Numbered from the stretch's first letter, positions 26,196 to 39,900 are shown. The stretch is DNA of 64,000 bases from Dermatophagoides farinae (GCF_024713945.1 NC_134684.1:3019001-3083000), one strand, 5' to 3'. Notes: generated by a model from the sequence alone, not told the origin. Program-made: numbers and translations.

Positions 26196-28780
26196 ATGGC
26201 ATCAATCGATTGGAATGACGAAACTATTGTTATTAAAGATAATAAAGGCCAAAAAATTCATTTATTCAATGATGATCAATATCGTTCGGCCATGTTGGAA
26301 AATCTAAACATGTTACGTAAGAATCGACAATTCTGTGATGTCATTCTACAGGTAATGACTATTGTTTGAATCTATTAATAATAATAATTAATGTTCATTT
26401 TTCATGTCCACAGATTGGAACCAATCATCAAGACATACATGAAATATATGCCCATAAAGTTGTCTTGTCCAGTTCGAGTACTTATCTTTTTGAAATGTTT
26501 ATGAATCATGAATATCAGCCAAACATCACTAACAATGGCAACATGAATGGTTCATTACAATCGATCAATACTTTAAATGTACCGCAACAATTTCGTTTGG
26601 TTTCCGCTACAAATTTTGAATCCGATCCCGAAGCATTCGGTTTGATCATCGATTATGCTTATACGGCTACATTGAAAATTCCTGAATCAAAAGTACGAGA
26701 AATTTATTCCATTGCTTCACGATTGAAAATGACCAATGTGGCAAATAAATGTGGTCAAATTATTCTTTCAATGTTATCGGCTAAAAATTGTTTGGAAATT
26801 CGTAATATGAAAGCTGTTTTGAACGATGTTAGCCTTTTGCAATCAATCGATGTTTTCATACGACAACATTTTGAACAAATAGTCGAATCATCAAGTTTTA
26901 TCGATTCACAATTAACACAGATAAAAATTGAATTTTTATTAAATTCAGAACAAGAAGAACATTCCATCAATGATCGTCATATGCTTAATGAAGTTTTAGA
27001 ATGGATTCGTAGTTCATTGGAACATGATGTATTCGATTTGGATCGATTCAAAGATGGAAATACAATGTTAATGTTACATTATGATAAAACAAGAAATGAA
27101 ATTCAGGATTGTTGTCAAATTGAATCCAATTCACCGGAAGAATCAGAAATGATTGAAGATTATAAAAAATTGAACAAACGAATTGCTTTAATTCGAAAAT
27201 CATTGTCACAGGACAATATACCGAATGGTTTGGTTAAATCGTCTGTTCCATCATCAAAACCAAGGCAATTCCTTTTTACAAGATCAGATTCCGAATCATC
27301 ACTCTGTTCATCGGCAACAGATGGCATTGGTGGGACCGGTGACGACGATGTTCAAGATCATCAACACGATTGGAAAGTATTGGCCAATTGTCGATTAGGT
27401 TCAGGTAATCATACACTAGTTGGCTTGGTATCGATCACTGCTGGTCAACTTTGTCTATTGTCCATCACATTACGAATCAAAGAATCGACATCCAAACAGA
27501 ATAGCCTAAGTGAAAGTGGTCAATGTGATCAGGATGATATTACACAACAATATTGTCTAATACCACCTATGAGTTCGGCAAGATGTGCTGTTGGTACGGC
27601 CAATTTCAAGGGAAAACTTTTTGTTTGTGGTAAGTTTTTGGTTAATTTTCATTTGCAAATAACTTTTAATTCAATTTAATATAGGTGGATATGATCGTGG
27701 TGAATGTTTGAAAACTGTTGAACTTTACGATACGGTTGAGAATCGATGGCAACTATTGCAACCAATGCAAGTACCACGTGGCCGATTTTCAGTTGCGGTT
27801 GTTGATAATTGTGTTTATGCTATTGGTGGTTGTGATGGACATGATGAATTGAATTCGGCTGAAGTTTATGATAAATCACAAGGAGAATGGAAATCAATAC
27901 AGAGTGCACCGGTTGCACGGTCAAATGCCGGTGTTTGTTCAATGAATGGAAAGATCTATGTGATTGGTGGTTGGAATGGCAATCGTGGAATGACTAGATG
28001 TGATAAATATGATCCACGAAATAATCAATGGACAGATATGGCACCGCTTAATATTGGTCGATATCAAACCGGGTGCTGTTCATTGGATTCATCTACAATC
28101 TATTCGGTTGGTGGATGTGATTCGTGGTCATGTTTGAATACTGTTGAACAGTATTCAAGTTATACTGGCCAATGGCGTCTTGTTGCGCCATTACAAACGG
28201 CTAGACGTGGATGTGGTGTTGCATCCATTGGTGGTAAAATATTTGCCGTCGGTGGACATGATGGTATTCATGCATTATGTTCAGTTGAAATCTATGATCC
28301 AGAAGAAGATCAATGGACCTATGGTAAATCAATGACAATGGCTCGTGCTAATGTAGGCGTTGCTGTTATTGATAATCGACTTTATGGTAAGTTATTATAA
28401 TTATATATGGAATTTTTTACTAAATCAAAATGCCTATTTCAGCTGTCGGTGGATTCAATGGTAAAGCATTTATCAATACAATCGAATATTTTGACATGGA
28501 AAATGATCAATGGACAACATCGGTTACAATATTGGATTCAATTTGTTCAGTAAATTATTTGCTGAAAAATGGATGTGATAATGATAAACAAGAAGAAAAA
28601 GTGAAAAAAATTGACACAAATGACGGTGATTCGATGAAAGATACAAATAATAATAACAATAATAATAATAATCAAATAAATTCGAAGAATAAATTTGAGA
28701 AAAAAATGTCTGGCAACACTTCATTCAATCAATCATTGGGTTCGGTTATGGAAGTGGAAGAAACATTAAAACAGGCCTAA
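26196..28780 (+). CDS. BTB-BACK-Kelch protein, IVNS1ABP (KLHL39) orthologue
   Basis: Four exons: 26196-26351, 26414-27629, 27685-28386, 28443-28780, with short introns of 55-62 bp and gtaatg/gtaagt donors, making 803 residues. The BTB domain (about 35-150) starts at LRKNRQFCDVILQ and carries an Asn-rich insertion after FEMFMN. BACK follows at about 155-265 (WIRSSLEHD). A low-complexity linker leads to the DWKVLANC segment, then six Kelch repeats (about 460-720), each with a GG doublet and a later Y/W (VCGGYDRG, AIGGCDGH, VIGGWNGN, SVGGCDSW, AVGGHDGI, AVGGFNGK). The order, the conserved linker segment and repeats such as SWSCLNTVEQY match the vertebrate IVNS1ABP family better than other KLHL proteins. 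That protein binds and stabilises actin filaments and can serve as a CUL3 adaptor; that function is inherited by inference. The start is the first ATG, with an A-rich leader. The C-terminal 80 residues are Asn/Lys-rich. Confidence 0.9.
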
Positions 28781-29133
28781 ATAAATCCAATCATAATGAA
28801 TGATAATAATAATCACCATCATGGCCATCATGATCATCATCATCATCATCGACCCCTTTGTTTGGCACAGTTTATATTTTCGAAATTATTATTTGATAAA
28901 ATACTCAAAACACGTTGATTATTCACTCTATTTACTCAACCTCAACAGCATATATTGACGAAAATTTTGAGATCAGATAAAACAAATTTTTAACAAAAAA
29001 ACAAAACATTTGCTATCAGAAGCTATTTCTGTTTTTTTTCTTTTTTTTCAATTTATATCATGATGTTTACACACACACACACCCACGCAAAATCAAAACA
29101 TCTATATGAACTATATATTTAATTGATTGATAA

Positions 29134-29139
29134 AATAAA
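29134..29139 (+). terminator. Poly(A) signal AATAAA of the Kelch gene
   Basis: The hexamer lies about 355 nt after the Kelch stop and only 36 nt before the end of the opposing REG coding region. An ATTAAA on the minus strand (29123-29118) would suit the REG transcript, so the two 3' UTRs probably overlap. Confidence 0.5.
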
Positions 29140-29174
29140 AATATACCATTTGGATCAAGTAAAATCAATTTTTC

Positions 29175-30090
29175 TTATTGATAAAAATTTTCAAATCTTT
29201 CCTTATCAATAATGGTCATACCACCATGAATATTCTTGTATTCCATCAATTGTTCATGATTAATGGTGAATAATCGATAAATTAATATTGACCAACGATA
29301 TAAATCATCAATAATTTTATGAAACATAATTAAACAATCCTGATCAAATCGATTTAAAATGATTCGTTCATCACCATTATGAATATGACGGATATAATTG
29401 ACTATTCGATTAGCTCTACGTTCATTATAGCTCATCAACCATTCATATGCTGATTGTAAACATATATATATATCGAATACAAAAAAGAATAGGAAATGAG
29501 ATTTTTCTTTTTTGTTCGAATGAAAAAATAATGAAAATTGTTCTCGAGGAACAAAACAAAAAAAAAACATTACCCGTTTGAATTTCGCATTGAAACGATT
29601 CAATTTTATCCATCAATTGTTCAAGTAAATCAATGGCCACATATTCACCATCACGCAATTTTGGCATTATTAACTGTAATGCATAATGAACACGATCAAT
29701 ATCTTTGTCAATATCGATCATAACAGGTAAAATTTGTTCAATCAATTTAACAATACAATCATTTGTATTAATGTAATTACAATTCATCAATAACAGTGGC
29801 TGTTTATCCAATCGATAGCATTGTAATGATGGATTTATCATTGGCCATTGATCCAATGGTGTTTTCCGTATTTTATTGGCCACTTGTTTTATTGAACATG
29901 GAATCGGTATCAAATTATCCGTTTGATTCGTACTACGAAATGTTTCGGATATATTACCAAAGATAATTTGATCAAGATTTTTTATTCGTTGTATATAATT
30001 GTTAAATTGTTTCGATATTTGATCCATTTCAAGAAAATCAATATACAATAATTTCAATTCATTTAGTCGTTTTTCATTAGGGTTATTCAT
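29175..30090 (-). CDS. PA28/REG family proteasome activator subunit, divergent
   Basis: Two exons, 30090-29574 and 29449-29175, joined in phase 1 (donor gtaatg, acceptor aatcag), give 263 residues; PA28 subunits are usually 240-255. The helix-rich C-terminal half is the recognisable part: LMPKLRDG-type segment, then ELQ-like helices, YNERRANRIVNYIRH, and the HNGDERIILNRFDQDCLIMFHKIIDDLY block. It lines up with PSME3 (RAKLVSKIAKYPHVEDYRR, then EIDEKEYISLRLII). PA28 rings cap the 20S proteasome and open its gate. The activation loop, DGNNFGV in PA28, reads DGEYVAI here, so the key Asn is replaced by Glu. The N-terminal third is poorly conserved. The start is the first ATG, after a short A/T leader. 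The gene lies head-to-tail with the chitin-binding gene upstream and converges on the Kelch gene. Confidence 0.78.
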
Positions 30091-30486
30091 TTTATCTTTA
30101 TCGATCAGAAAATGAATCGATTCAATTATGAATAAATATCGATTGTAATCGAATTCAAATGATTCGATTATTATAACTTAACTTTTTTCGAATAAAATCT
30201 AAAAAAAAATCAAAACAAAACAAACTTTAATTCAATATAAAATAACACATGTTGTTGTTGAATATTAAATGGAAAAAAACTGATTATTGTTTTTTTGGAC
30301 ATTAGAAAAAAAAAATTGACAAATGACAAATGTACATAAATAAAAAATGGGTAAATCCATGTAAATTACAGCCATGTATAAAAGATTATGAAATTTAATA
30401 ATTATTGATTGATGGATAATTGATGTAGCTTTGTATGTCATGTTCGAAAAAAAATGTCCAATCGATAACAACAGAAAAATCGATCA

Positions 30487-31439
30487 TCAATGATCATTAT
30501 TTAGAATTAACGGTGTTGTCGTTGATGTTGAATGTAATTGTATGGTTGTTTTAGCTGGTACGGATGCTGCAGCGGCTCTTTCCGTTGATTCATTTGTATT
30601 ACCATGATTATTTGAATTAACATGATACCATGATTTAGATGATGGACAATCAACATTATAATCCCAATCACAAACACGATACATTTGATTAAACATTGTA
30701 TGCGGTGGACAATGCATTGGAATACGGCGGCCAAAATTATCGCATATATGAAATATACGGCATTCAAAATCAGGATCAGCATAATAACCTAATGGTCGTC
30801 CTGAACAGGTGAATTTTATTGCCACACCTCTACTTTTTCGATTAATTGATGTCAATGATGATGATGTTCTATGATATCTACGTGACTGGAAAAAAAAATT
30901 TCACCATTCGACCATATCACAACAACAACAACAAAAAATCGTTTAAAACATTAATAAATTGGTAAAATGACCAGAGAAAAAAAACACCATTGATGTGACT
31001 TACCTTTCGTAGTCTACAATCTAATCATTAAGTCATTGTCACGCAATAAATGTTTAAATCATGGTGGAAAAAAAAACATCGGGAATGAATAAAATAATCA
31101 TGAAAAGTGGAAAGAAATTATGAAAAAAAAACAATGAATAAATGAATAAATACCGGCAATGGATGTGGCCATAATGGCCAACAATAATAACATTATGGCA
31201 AATGATTTTGTTGACCACCATTGATATTGATAATTATGATGATGATGATGATGATGATTAGGGTAATGTCCACCATTTTTATCGCTACTATTGTTGTTGA
31301 TCATCAAAGCTCGATTTCTTTTATAATTATTATTCTTATTATCATTATTATTAAATGATTGATCAGAACAGGAAAAGGAGGTGGATGATGATGATGATGA
31401 TGACCAAACGGATAATGGAATGAATATCATAGACATCAT
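30487..31439 (-). CDS. Single chitin-binding (peritrophin-A/CBM14) domain protein, CPAP1-like
   Basis: Three coding exons, 31439-31154, 31020-31004 and 30885-30487, give 233 residues in frame. Residues 1-70 are Ser, Asn and His rich; a hydrophobic stretch (SFAIMLLLLAIMATSIA, about 79-95) is either a late signal peptide or a type II membrane anchor. A basic linker encoded partly by the micro-exon (DCRLRK) follows. One CBM14 domain with six cysteines then runs from FTCSGRPLGYYADPDFEC to CDWDYNVDC. The aromatic-rich spacing (GYYADPDFEC, FHICD, CDWDYNVDC) is that of cuticular proteins analogous to peritrophins with one domain (CPAP1), which bind chitin in the cuticle. The tail is Thr/Ser-rich. 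The start at 31439 is the first of clustered ATGs (MMSM); an internal Met nearer the hydrophobic segment is possible. Confidence 0.82.
31004..31020 (-). other. 17-nt micro-exon of the chitin-binding gene
   Basis: Bounded by gattag upstream and a perfect gtaagt donor downstream. It takes one base (G) from the upstream exon and supplies seventeen more, giving six codons (DCRLRK) and ending exactly in phase 0 for the chitin-binding exon. Skipping it would break the frame. Confidence 0.75.
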
Positions 31440-33820
31440 TTTTATGTGTGTGTGTGTGTGTATGTGTGCGTGTTTGTGTATGAAAGCGAAATTTTCTTTG
31501 AAATTTTTTTTGTTTTGTTTTGTTTTCACTTTTTATTATTTGTATATACCGTCGTATATATCATTCGATTCTCAAAACAAATATGGTTTTCGATTTTTTG
31601 CTCTTTCTTTCTTTTTTTTCTTATTTTGATGAATCGAATCAATTGATAATGATGATGATGATGATGATGATTATGATCAATGAATGATTGATGATTATCG
31701 TTGTTCCGGAAACGAGCAGCCAGACAAATAAACAAACAAACAAAAAATAACGAGAAAAAAACGATGTAATAAAGCTAAGAAATAACAACAACAACAACAA
31801 AAAAGAATGAAAACCGTATCCTTTCTGTTTTTTTCCAATTGACATTAATTTTTCATTTTTGATGTTGTTTTTTTTATGTTGAGAATAATAATAACCGATG
31901 ACGATGATGATGATGATGATTATGATGATGGTAACACCAATAGAGACAGGAAAACGCCCTAAAAGATGATTTCAAAAAAAAATGAAAAATAAATCATAAA
32001 AAAATACAACAAATTAGTATCGATTGTCATGCAAAAAAAAAACATTTATACGGTCCGGGTATGGGCAAATGAAAGCAAAAAAAATTGACCATTCATTCAT
32101 TTATTTATCCGGAAGTTTTGGGTTCAGAGTTACCCAATTTGAATTTTTTTTTTTAAATTTAAATTCAAATGTGTAACTAAATTTTAATTTATACCTTTTT
32201 TTCATATATTTATGAAACAAAACAAAAATATTCATGGATCCAATACAAAATCAAAAAATGATCATCAAAATAATATATCTCTAATCGATTTGATCTACAC
32301 AATCAAAAAAAAAAGATGGAGTTCTTGACAACATAATTGTAATGTTTTGAATAATTTTTTTTTTGTGTGTGTGTGCCAATCCATCATCAATATTATTATT
32401 GTCATCAAGATATGTTTCATGTTTCACCAGGTAAAACGAACATCATCGAAACGTTTACATTAATGATAAGTAAATTGAATAATTTTCAATATAAATCAAT
32501 AAATTGACAATGAAAATGAGATAATAATCAAGTCATCATCATCATCATGATTGTGTCCGGTGAAAACACATTATCGTGATGTTGTTTTCGACTTTGACAT
32601 TGTTTTTTGTTGTTGTTGTTGATCGAATACAATTACCTGATTCTATGCAAAATCGATTGCAGACAAATTTTTTTTTGCATAATTTGACAAAGCCGAAAAA
32701 TTGGCTGCAAAATAAAATGGAAAAAATTTACGAAAAAAAATAAATAAAAAATAATTTTTTCGGCTACAATTTGTTTGTTTATTATTTTGGAGAACACAAC
32801 GACCGGATGATTTCCGGATGTTGAATTTTTTTTTCAATTTTTTATTGCTTAAAAAAAATTGGAAAAAATGATTTTCCATTTGATATGAAATTGATCCTGG
32901 ATGAATGTGTTTTGATTTACACTTCAATGATGACGATGATGATTAGAAATAGTTGATTGATTTGACACTTGTTTGTAGCATAAAATGATGAGCATAATAA
33001 TAATCACATGAACACATGTAATCATCAACAAAACTAACACATCTTCACATATTCATTGATCATCATATACATTATTATTCAATAACAGGTTTGACATATT
33101 CTATCAAGTGATGTCATCGGTCATGAACATTTTCTAAAAAAAAAAAATTTCATTTTGTCTTGATATAATTTTCTAAATCACAATTCTATACAATATCGTG
33201 ATATCAACAAATGATAATCCACATTGAACAGAAAGGAAATCATTGAAAATCAAATCATTTTTTTCCATTTAGTGTTCCATTTTTGATCATCATTCAAAAT
33301 GGTGGTGGATTTATTTTATACAACTATTATTATTTAATTTGGAATTTTTGTGTTCAGGAGAGGAGGGGGGAAAAATAAAATTTTTTTTGATTGTAAAATA
33401 TAAAATTGAATGATCAATGAATTGTATTGTGTAGCGTTGTTAATCAAACGAATACAATTGTTAAGCTGTAAATTCTAAATTTAACTGGATGAAAACTGAT
33501 TTTTCGCGCCTCAAATTTTTCCACATTTTATTTGCCATTTGCCTGCCAGGTATATCATCATCATCATTTTCATGAATTAAAGTCAAACCAAACCTATTAT
33601 CATCGGATTTGATTGTTTTTTTTTTTTTTTTTGGTTGGATTTAAATTCAAAAAATTTTTTTTTTGTTGATTTATGAGAGATAAATTTTCCAAACTACTCA
33701 TCTGATGGTCAATGGAAAATCAAAAAAAAAGACCACCGTGTTGAAAAAAAAAAAATTTTTTTTTTGGGCATCAACAATATTATCGTTCTAAATTTTTTTT
33801 TCATTCCATACTTATTACTG

Positions 33821-33860
33821 TCAATCGATCAATCGATCAATCGATTGATTGATTGATTGA
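33821..33860. repeat. Quasi-palindromic TCAATCGA/TTGA repeat
   Basis: A left half of TCAATCGATCAATCG-type units faces a right half of TTGATTGA units around a central ATCGAT. The block is a near-inverted repeat able to form a hairpin or cruciform. Confidence 0.75.
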
Positions 33861-34798
33861 ACCGATAAATCTATCAGAGAGAAAAAAAAATCCTAAAGCA
33901 ATGACATCATTATAATCGAGAAAAAAAACCAACAATAATCATCAATGATGATTGATTTGATGTGATGTGATTTCTGGTTTATTTTAATACCTACAATGTA
34001 AATATGTTGATTTGAAGTGAGAAAAAAAAAATGACAATCATCCACCATTTTATATATGTGTAAATTATTATTAATTTGAATGACCATGCAAAAAAAAAAA
34101 ATTAATCACGTGATTGTTTTCAATTGATTACAAAAAAAAATTGGTTCAAATGGAACAAATTACAAAGCATCATCATTTGTTTTTTATCCAACCAAAAAAC
34201 ATTCACTTGTTCATTTATATATATATGTGTGTTCGCCCAATCCATTATAATGGCTATTAAAAATTACACACACACACACACACAAAAAAATAGTAAATTA
34301 TGACGGGCGTCGTTATGTCGGTATGTGTACTTCTCATCCATTTCAGAATGGCAAAATAAAAATAAAAAAAATTTTTTTTGGCTGTCGAACAAAAATACGA
34401 AAATCTTTTTCCAATTTGAATAATGATTTTTTTTTTCGTATACGAGCTCATCATCAACAACAACAACAAATGATAACGACAACATTCATATCATCATCAT
34501 CATCATCATTGGTATATTAATGCTTGTTGTTACATGTCATTTGATGTTGTTGTTGTTGTTGTTGTGAAGCAAAAACCACCCGATGAATATATATCATAAT
34601 ATAGCCATGCACGGTGTATAATATATCATGATGATGATGATGGGAATGAATGTAATCGTGTGTTCCGTTTCTTATTATATATATATTCGTTTAAGAAGCA
34701 AACGATGATGATGATGATGAGGAATGTAACAAACGAAATTTTTCGTTTTTTTTTCTCGTTCATTCATTCATAATTTTTGTATCAAACTAACCATATAA

Positions 34799-34820
34799 AA
34801 CCAGCCAGCCAGCCAGCCAG
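34799..34820. repeat. (CCAG)n tetranucleotide repeat
   Basis: About five CCAG units, followed by degenerate CTAG/TTAGCC copies. This is one of the few GC-richer simple repeats in the window. Confidence 0.85.
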
Positions 34821-36810
34821 CTAGTTAGCCAACCGACAACGGTGTTATTTTTTTTTATTTTTCTTCTTCTAATGAAATGAAATGGAAATTATTCAACTAC
34901 TCATGTCATGATCATCATCATCACCATTATAGTCATTTTTATTATTATTATTGAAAAAAAACACATACATTGATTGATTGATATATGCATGATAGAATAT
35001 AATTGTAGAATTAGATTTTTTTTTCCATAAACACACAACAATCGGTTAATGTATGTAATGTGTGTGTGTGTTTATTTTATTAACAATCATCATTATCATT
35101 ATGACTCGTTCATCTTCAATGATCACTGATCATTTTTCTTCTCTTTCTCTCCGGTAATTTTAACATTGAACGAACAGGAAATGGTCAATTTTTTTCCAAA
35201 AAAAAAAATACTTACAGATGATTATAATGATGAAAATTGAATCATTCTGATGATAGATTGATAAGTATTTGAAATGAATAAATAAATGAAAATTTTGGGC
35301 AAAAAAAAACACACACAAAACACGTTACGGGTGCGAAATATTATGGCGATGAAAACATAACACAACAGAACGGAAAGAAAAAAATTTTTTTTTTTCATTT
35401 AAAATGATATCATCACGAATCATAATAGGAAAAACATTTTGATTTTGTCGATTTTATTTTCAAATACACACCATCATCATCATCATCATCATCATCGACA
35501 TGTATGACATATACACATGCAACCAAAAACGAATGATTATATCATTTGACACTGTCGTTGTTCGTTGTTGTAATGGAACAATTTCTGGAACACACACACA
35601 CACAACACACACACACAAACATAGCCGGTAACTGAATGATTCAAAAAAATTGAATGTGAATTTTATTTTGGAACCTTTAAAAAAAGTAAAAAAAAATTTT
35701 TTTTTTCACTTTCTCTCGGCCACACACGCACACACACACAGTCATTGAATTCACTCTCACTATTCAATATTTATTCATTTCAAAAAGTAAAACATCCGTT
35801 CTCTTCCATCATCATCATCATCATCATGTTTTCCCCCATTTTGAATCATTAAACAAAAAAAAAATTGTTCGTTCTATATGTCTGTCTGTGTTTATCTCTC
35901 TTACAGATGAATTTTTTTTTTCGTTTAAACATCTTTAAAATATTTGGCGCGCTCGTTTTAAATCCATCATTTCGTTTGTTGTCGTTGTCGTTGTTGTTGT
36001 TGCAGATTAAGGGGCGTACATGCATTTTATCATCATTAGTAACAATTTTCATTATAATGAACAAATTATGGAACACATACACACACGAAAACACAGAAAA
36101 AATGTCTTTCTGGACATTTTTCTCTCTCTCTCATTCATTGTCTGTTCATCTTGGAACATTTCTCTTCTTTTTCTCAATACCAATGTTCAAGATTTATGAT
36201 CATCATCATAAATCTTCAATTTCACTTCATCTATTATTTTACCCAAAAAAAAAAATTTCAAAAAAATTTTTCCCCGCAACTTTCTCTGTTTCACAAACCA
36301 AAAAAAAAAACATGAAAATAGGCAGCATTTTTTTTTTGTTTTGTTTTCGTTTTTATTTTAGATTTTAAAATAATTTTTTTCATTTCATTTCATATCTATT
36401 TCAATATTGAATCTTTTTTTTTCTTCTTTACATTTTTGGCATAATGATCATGATGATGATGATGATTATGTTCATTGAAAATTTTAACATCAGAACACAG
36501 GACTATATATTGAGGATTGAAACCATGTTCATAATGATGATGATGATGATGACCAAAGTATGTATGGATGTGAATAAAATGGTAAAAAAAAAATCTTTGT
36601 GTCCCAAAAAAAGATTCGGCCAACGATGATGATTTTTACAGATATTCAAATATTCATAGTAGTTGAATTGAACATACACACACACACACACACGATATGA
36701 TCATATGGAAAAAAACTTGACCAAGATTTTTTTTTGTTACATAGATCTGGAATTGATTTTAATTTTCTTATATATATAAATTTCGTTTATCGTTCTGTTT
36801 CTTATCAATC

Positions 36811-36833
36811 GAATTGAATTGAATTGAATTGAA
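36811..36833. repeat. (AATTG)n pentanucleotide repeat
   Basis: Four to five tandem AATTG units next to a GAATGACAG boundary, in gene-poor DNA. Confidence 0.8.
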
Positions 36834-36883
36834 TGACAGAAGAAAGACGATGATATATATGCAAATTATGTAGATTATCCTTG

Positions 36884-36885
<2 letters not shown>

Positions 36886-36916
<31 letters not shown>
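36886..36916. repeat. (GT)n microsatellite
   Basis: About fifteen pure GT units in gene-poor DNA. A poly(T) run follows 50 bp later. Confidence 0.9.
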
Positions 36917-36918
<2 letters not shown>

Positions 36919-39900
36919 TTGCATGCAACAATTAATTTGTTTTTTTTTATTTAAAATTTGAAATTTTTTTTTTTTTTTTTTGATTATCATCATCTCAATT
37001 GTCATGACAATGATAATTCTATTCGAATGAAAATGAAAATGATGAAATAAATTTTCTTTACCATGAAATTCTTTTCTTTTTTTTACTTCTGGACACATTG
37101 GTCATTGAGACAATGATGATGATGATGATGATAATGAAAACAAAAAAAAAAACAACAACAAAACAGTTCACCTTGAACAAGAAAATTTTTCATGATTTTT
37201 TATTCAATTTAATTCTAATTTATTAGTGAAAATCTATCTGGCTCTGGATATATATATATATATATTATCATCATCACGAATGATAATAATGATCATACAT
37301 GAAAAGAGAAAGAGAAAGAAAATTCTTCATCGTGAACGATAATTATCTTGTTGTTTGAGAATTTTAAATTAAAAAATAAACACACACACACACACACAGA
37401 CAAACATTGAAACAATGAAAATGAATAATTGGATCTGAAGGCCTGATTATTCGTGTTTTATTGCAGCAAAAAAAAAATTCAAATTATCATTTCATTCAAA
37501 TTTGAAATTTTTTTTTATGTTATGTTCCATAACGATTTTGTTTCATATCATTACAATTGAAACTTAATCACAGCTACTACATATCATCATCATATGTGCA
37601 TAACAAAACCAGGTGATGATGATGATGAAATAATGGTCAACAAATAAGATAATCTAATCATTATCATTGTGATTATAATTAACAAATTATTATTATTTCT
37701 CATCATCATCTTGACCATATGATAAGATTCAAATTCAATTTTTTCTTTCATTCCAGTGAACCAATGAACAAAAAAAAAATCTCATATTGTCCCATTGAAA
37801 AGGGGAAAAAATCCCGTGAAAATGTGTGTTTGTGGTCAACGAATGAAAACAACGAGCAAAAAAAAAATTCCCGTAAAGCAAAAAAAAAAAAATTTGATCC
37901 GAAATTATTTTTTTTGTCCTCATTCAAATGATGGATCCAAATCGATTGATTGATTGATTGAATGAGTATCGATCAGAATTCAATTTTTAAACATTCATCA
38001 ATACATTGTTTGAAAATAAATTTAAAAAAAAAATCCATGTGTGAGAAGAAAGAAAAAAATTGAACTATGATGATGATCATGATCATGATGATTATCCAAA
38101 TCATCAAATGGAAAATTGACACAAACAAAAAAAAATGAATGGCAAAATTCTTTCAATTTAAATTGAACTTGGACAATATGAAACTAGGTGAATATAATCG
38201 ATTTTAAAGATGATTTTCATCATCATCATCATCAACATATAAACAACATTGATGTGAAATGCATTTTATTAATTCAATTTAGTCGAATGAAAAAGAAGTT
38301 TATTCATCAAATTTTCACAGCACACAAGAATATCAGGTGAAAATCTGCATTTGGAAATTTTTTTTATGAAAAATGAAAAAAAATTCATCTTGTAATTGCC
38401 ATGGATGATCATTTCACATACCTGTCATATATATGTCCATGATGATAATGATGATCATCATCATCAACAAATCATCATCGAGAATGATAGGTCATGATAG
38501 TTGTCTCAATCTGCCATCTTGTTTTTTTTTGCATTCAATTATGCCATCACACTGTTATTAGATTGATTTTTTGTTGTTGTTGTTGTTGTTGTCATCAAAT
38601 TGAATCGGTTTGAATGGAATAAAATTCATTTCAATGGTAAAATATTTAATGTATGAATGTCTTGAAATAGTCATTTTTCACTTTATCGTTATATTGAATA
38701 TAAATGTCTGGGTCAAACTGAAAAAGAACAAAAAAAAAAAAAAAAAGATTCTCATCAAAAACAAGAAAAAAAAATCTCCCAAGAAATTGATGATTATGAA
38801 ATCTATACCGAATTTCAATGAGAAAAGATTTTATCGATTCATTTGATTTTTTGTTTTCTATTGGAATCAATTCAATTCAAGATGATCGATGAAATATGAT
38901 GGATAATTTTTGGCCAATAACGAACGAACTCATCACACCAGTATGTTACCAGAAATTTTTCGAATGAAAAAAATAAATAAATTACATTTTGTGGAAATAG
39001 GAACAACAACAACAACAACAAAAAATTCGACAGTGTTATTATTAGAAATCTGGTGCAAATCCAGATCTTATTCTCATCATCATCATCATCATAAGCATCG
39101 GATAATTTTAAATTCACAAACAATGATCGGCGGTTGCAGATGATGATGATGATGATTATGATCCATGGATTTAGTTCATTTTTCATGTATATAAATAATC
39201 CACCATTGTATTAATCTTTTGTGTGTTGTGATTGTTTCGTCTTTTTTTTCCATCCAGCTGCTGATCGATATATATTAGTTGCTATACTGTCATTTTTTTT
39301 TTGCAAATGATGAATTATTGTATCAATTTTTTTTTCTATATATTCAAATTTGATTGATCATCATTCATTCGTTCATATATTCGTGGCTACTGTTGTTGTT
39401 GTTGTTGTTGATGATTTGATTGATCAATTAATCTTCAACACAGTATATAGCCGGTGGTCATAATCATCATCATATGGTCAATTTTTCCACACTACTCATA
39501 TTCTTATTTCATCATCATCATGTTATTTAATATGATGATAAAGTTGTTTGTTTCCTCAATAATCCATCTGGTGGTGATCGAAATATATTTTTTTCTTCCG
39601 ATTTGTCAATCAAAGTTGAATGTTTTTTTTTCTTTAAAAAAAAAAATTAAACATTTTTTTTTCTCATTGTTTTGACTTGATTTATTTTGATTATTTTTAT
39701 TGCTGTATTCTTTCTTTTTTGCACTGCCCTCAATTGAAATAATTTCTTCATCTGGCAAACAAATTCAATGAATGGGAAAAAATCTAAATATGTCATTCAT
39801 ACTCAACAAGTTACTCGTGACATTCAAATTGTTGTTGTTGTTGTTGTTGATTTTTTTTTCTCAAAAACGATTATCAACCATGTATGATCGATTCGAACAT

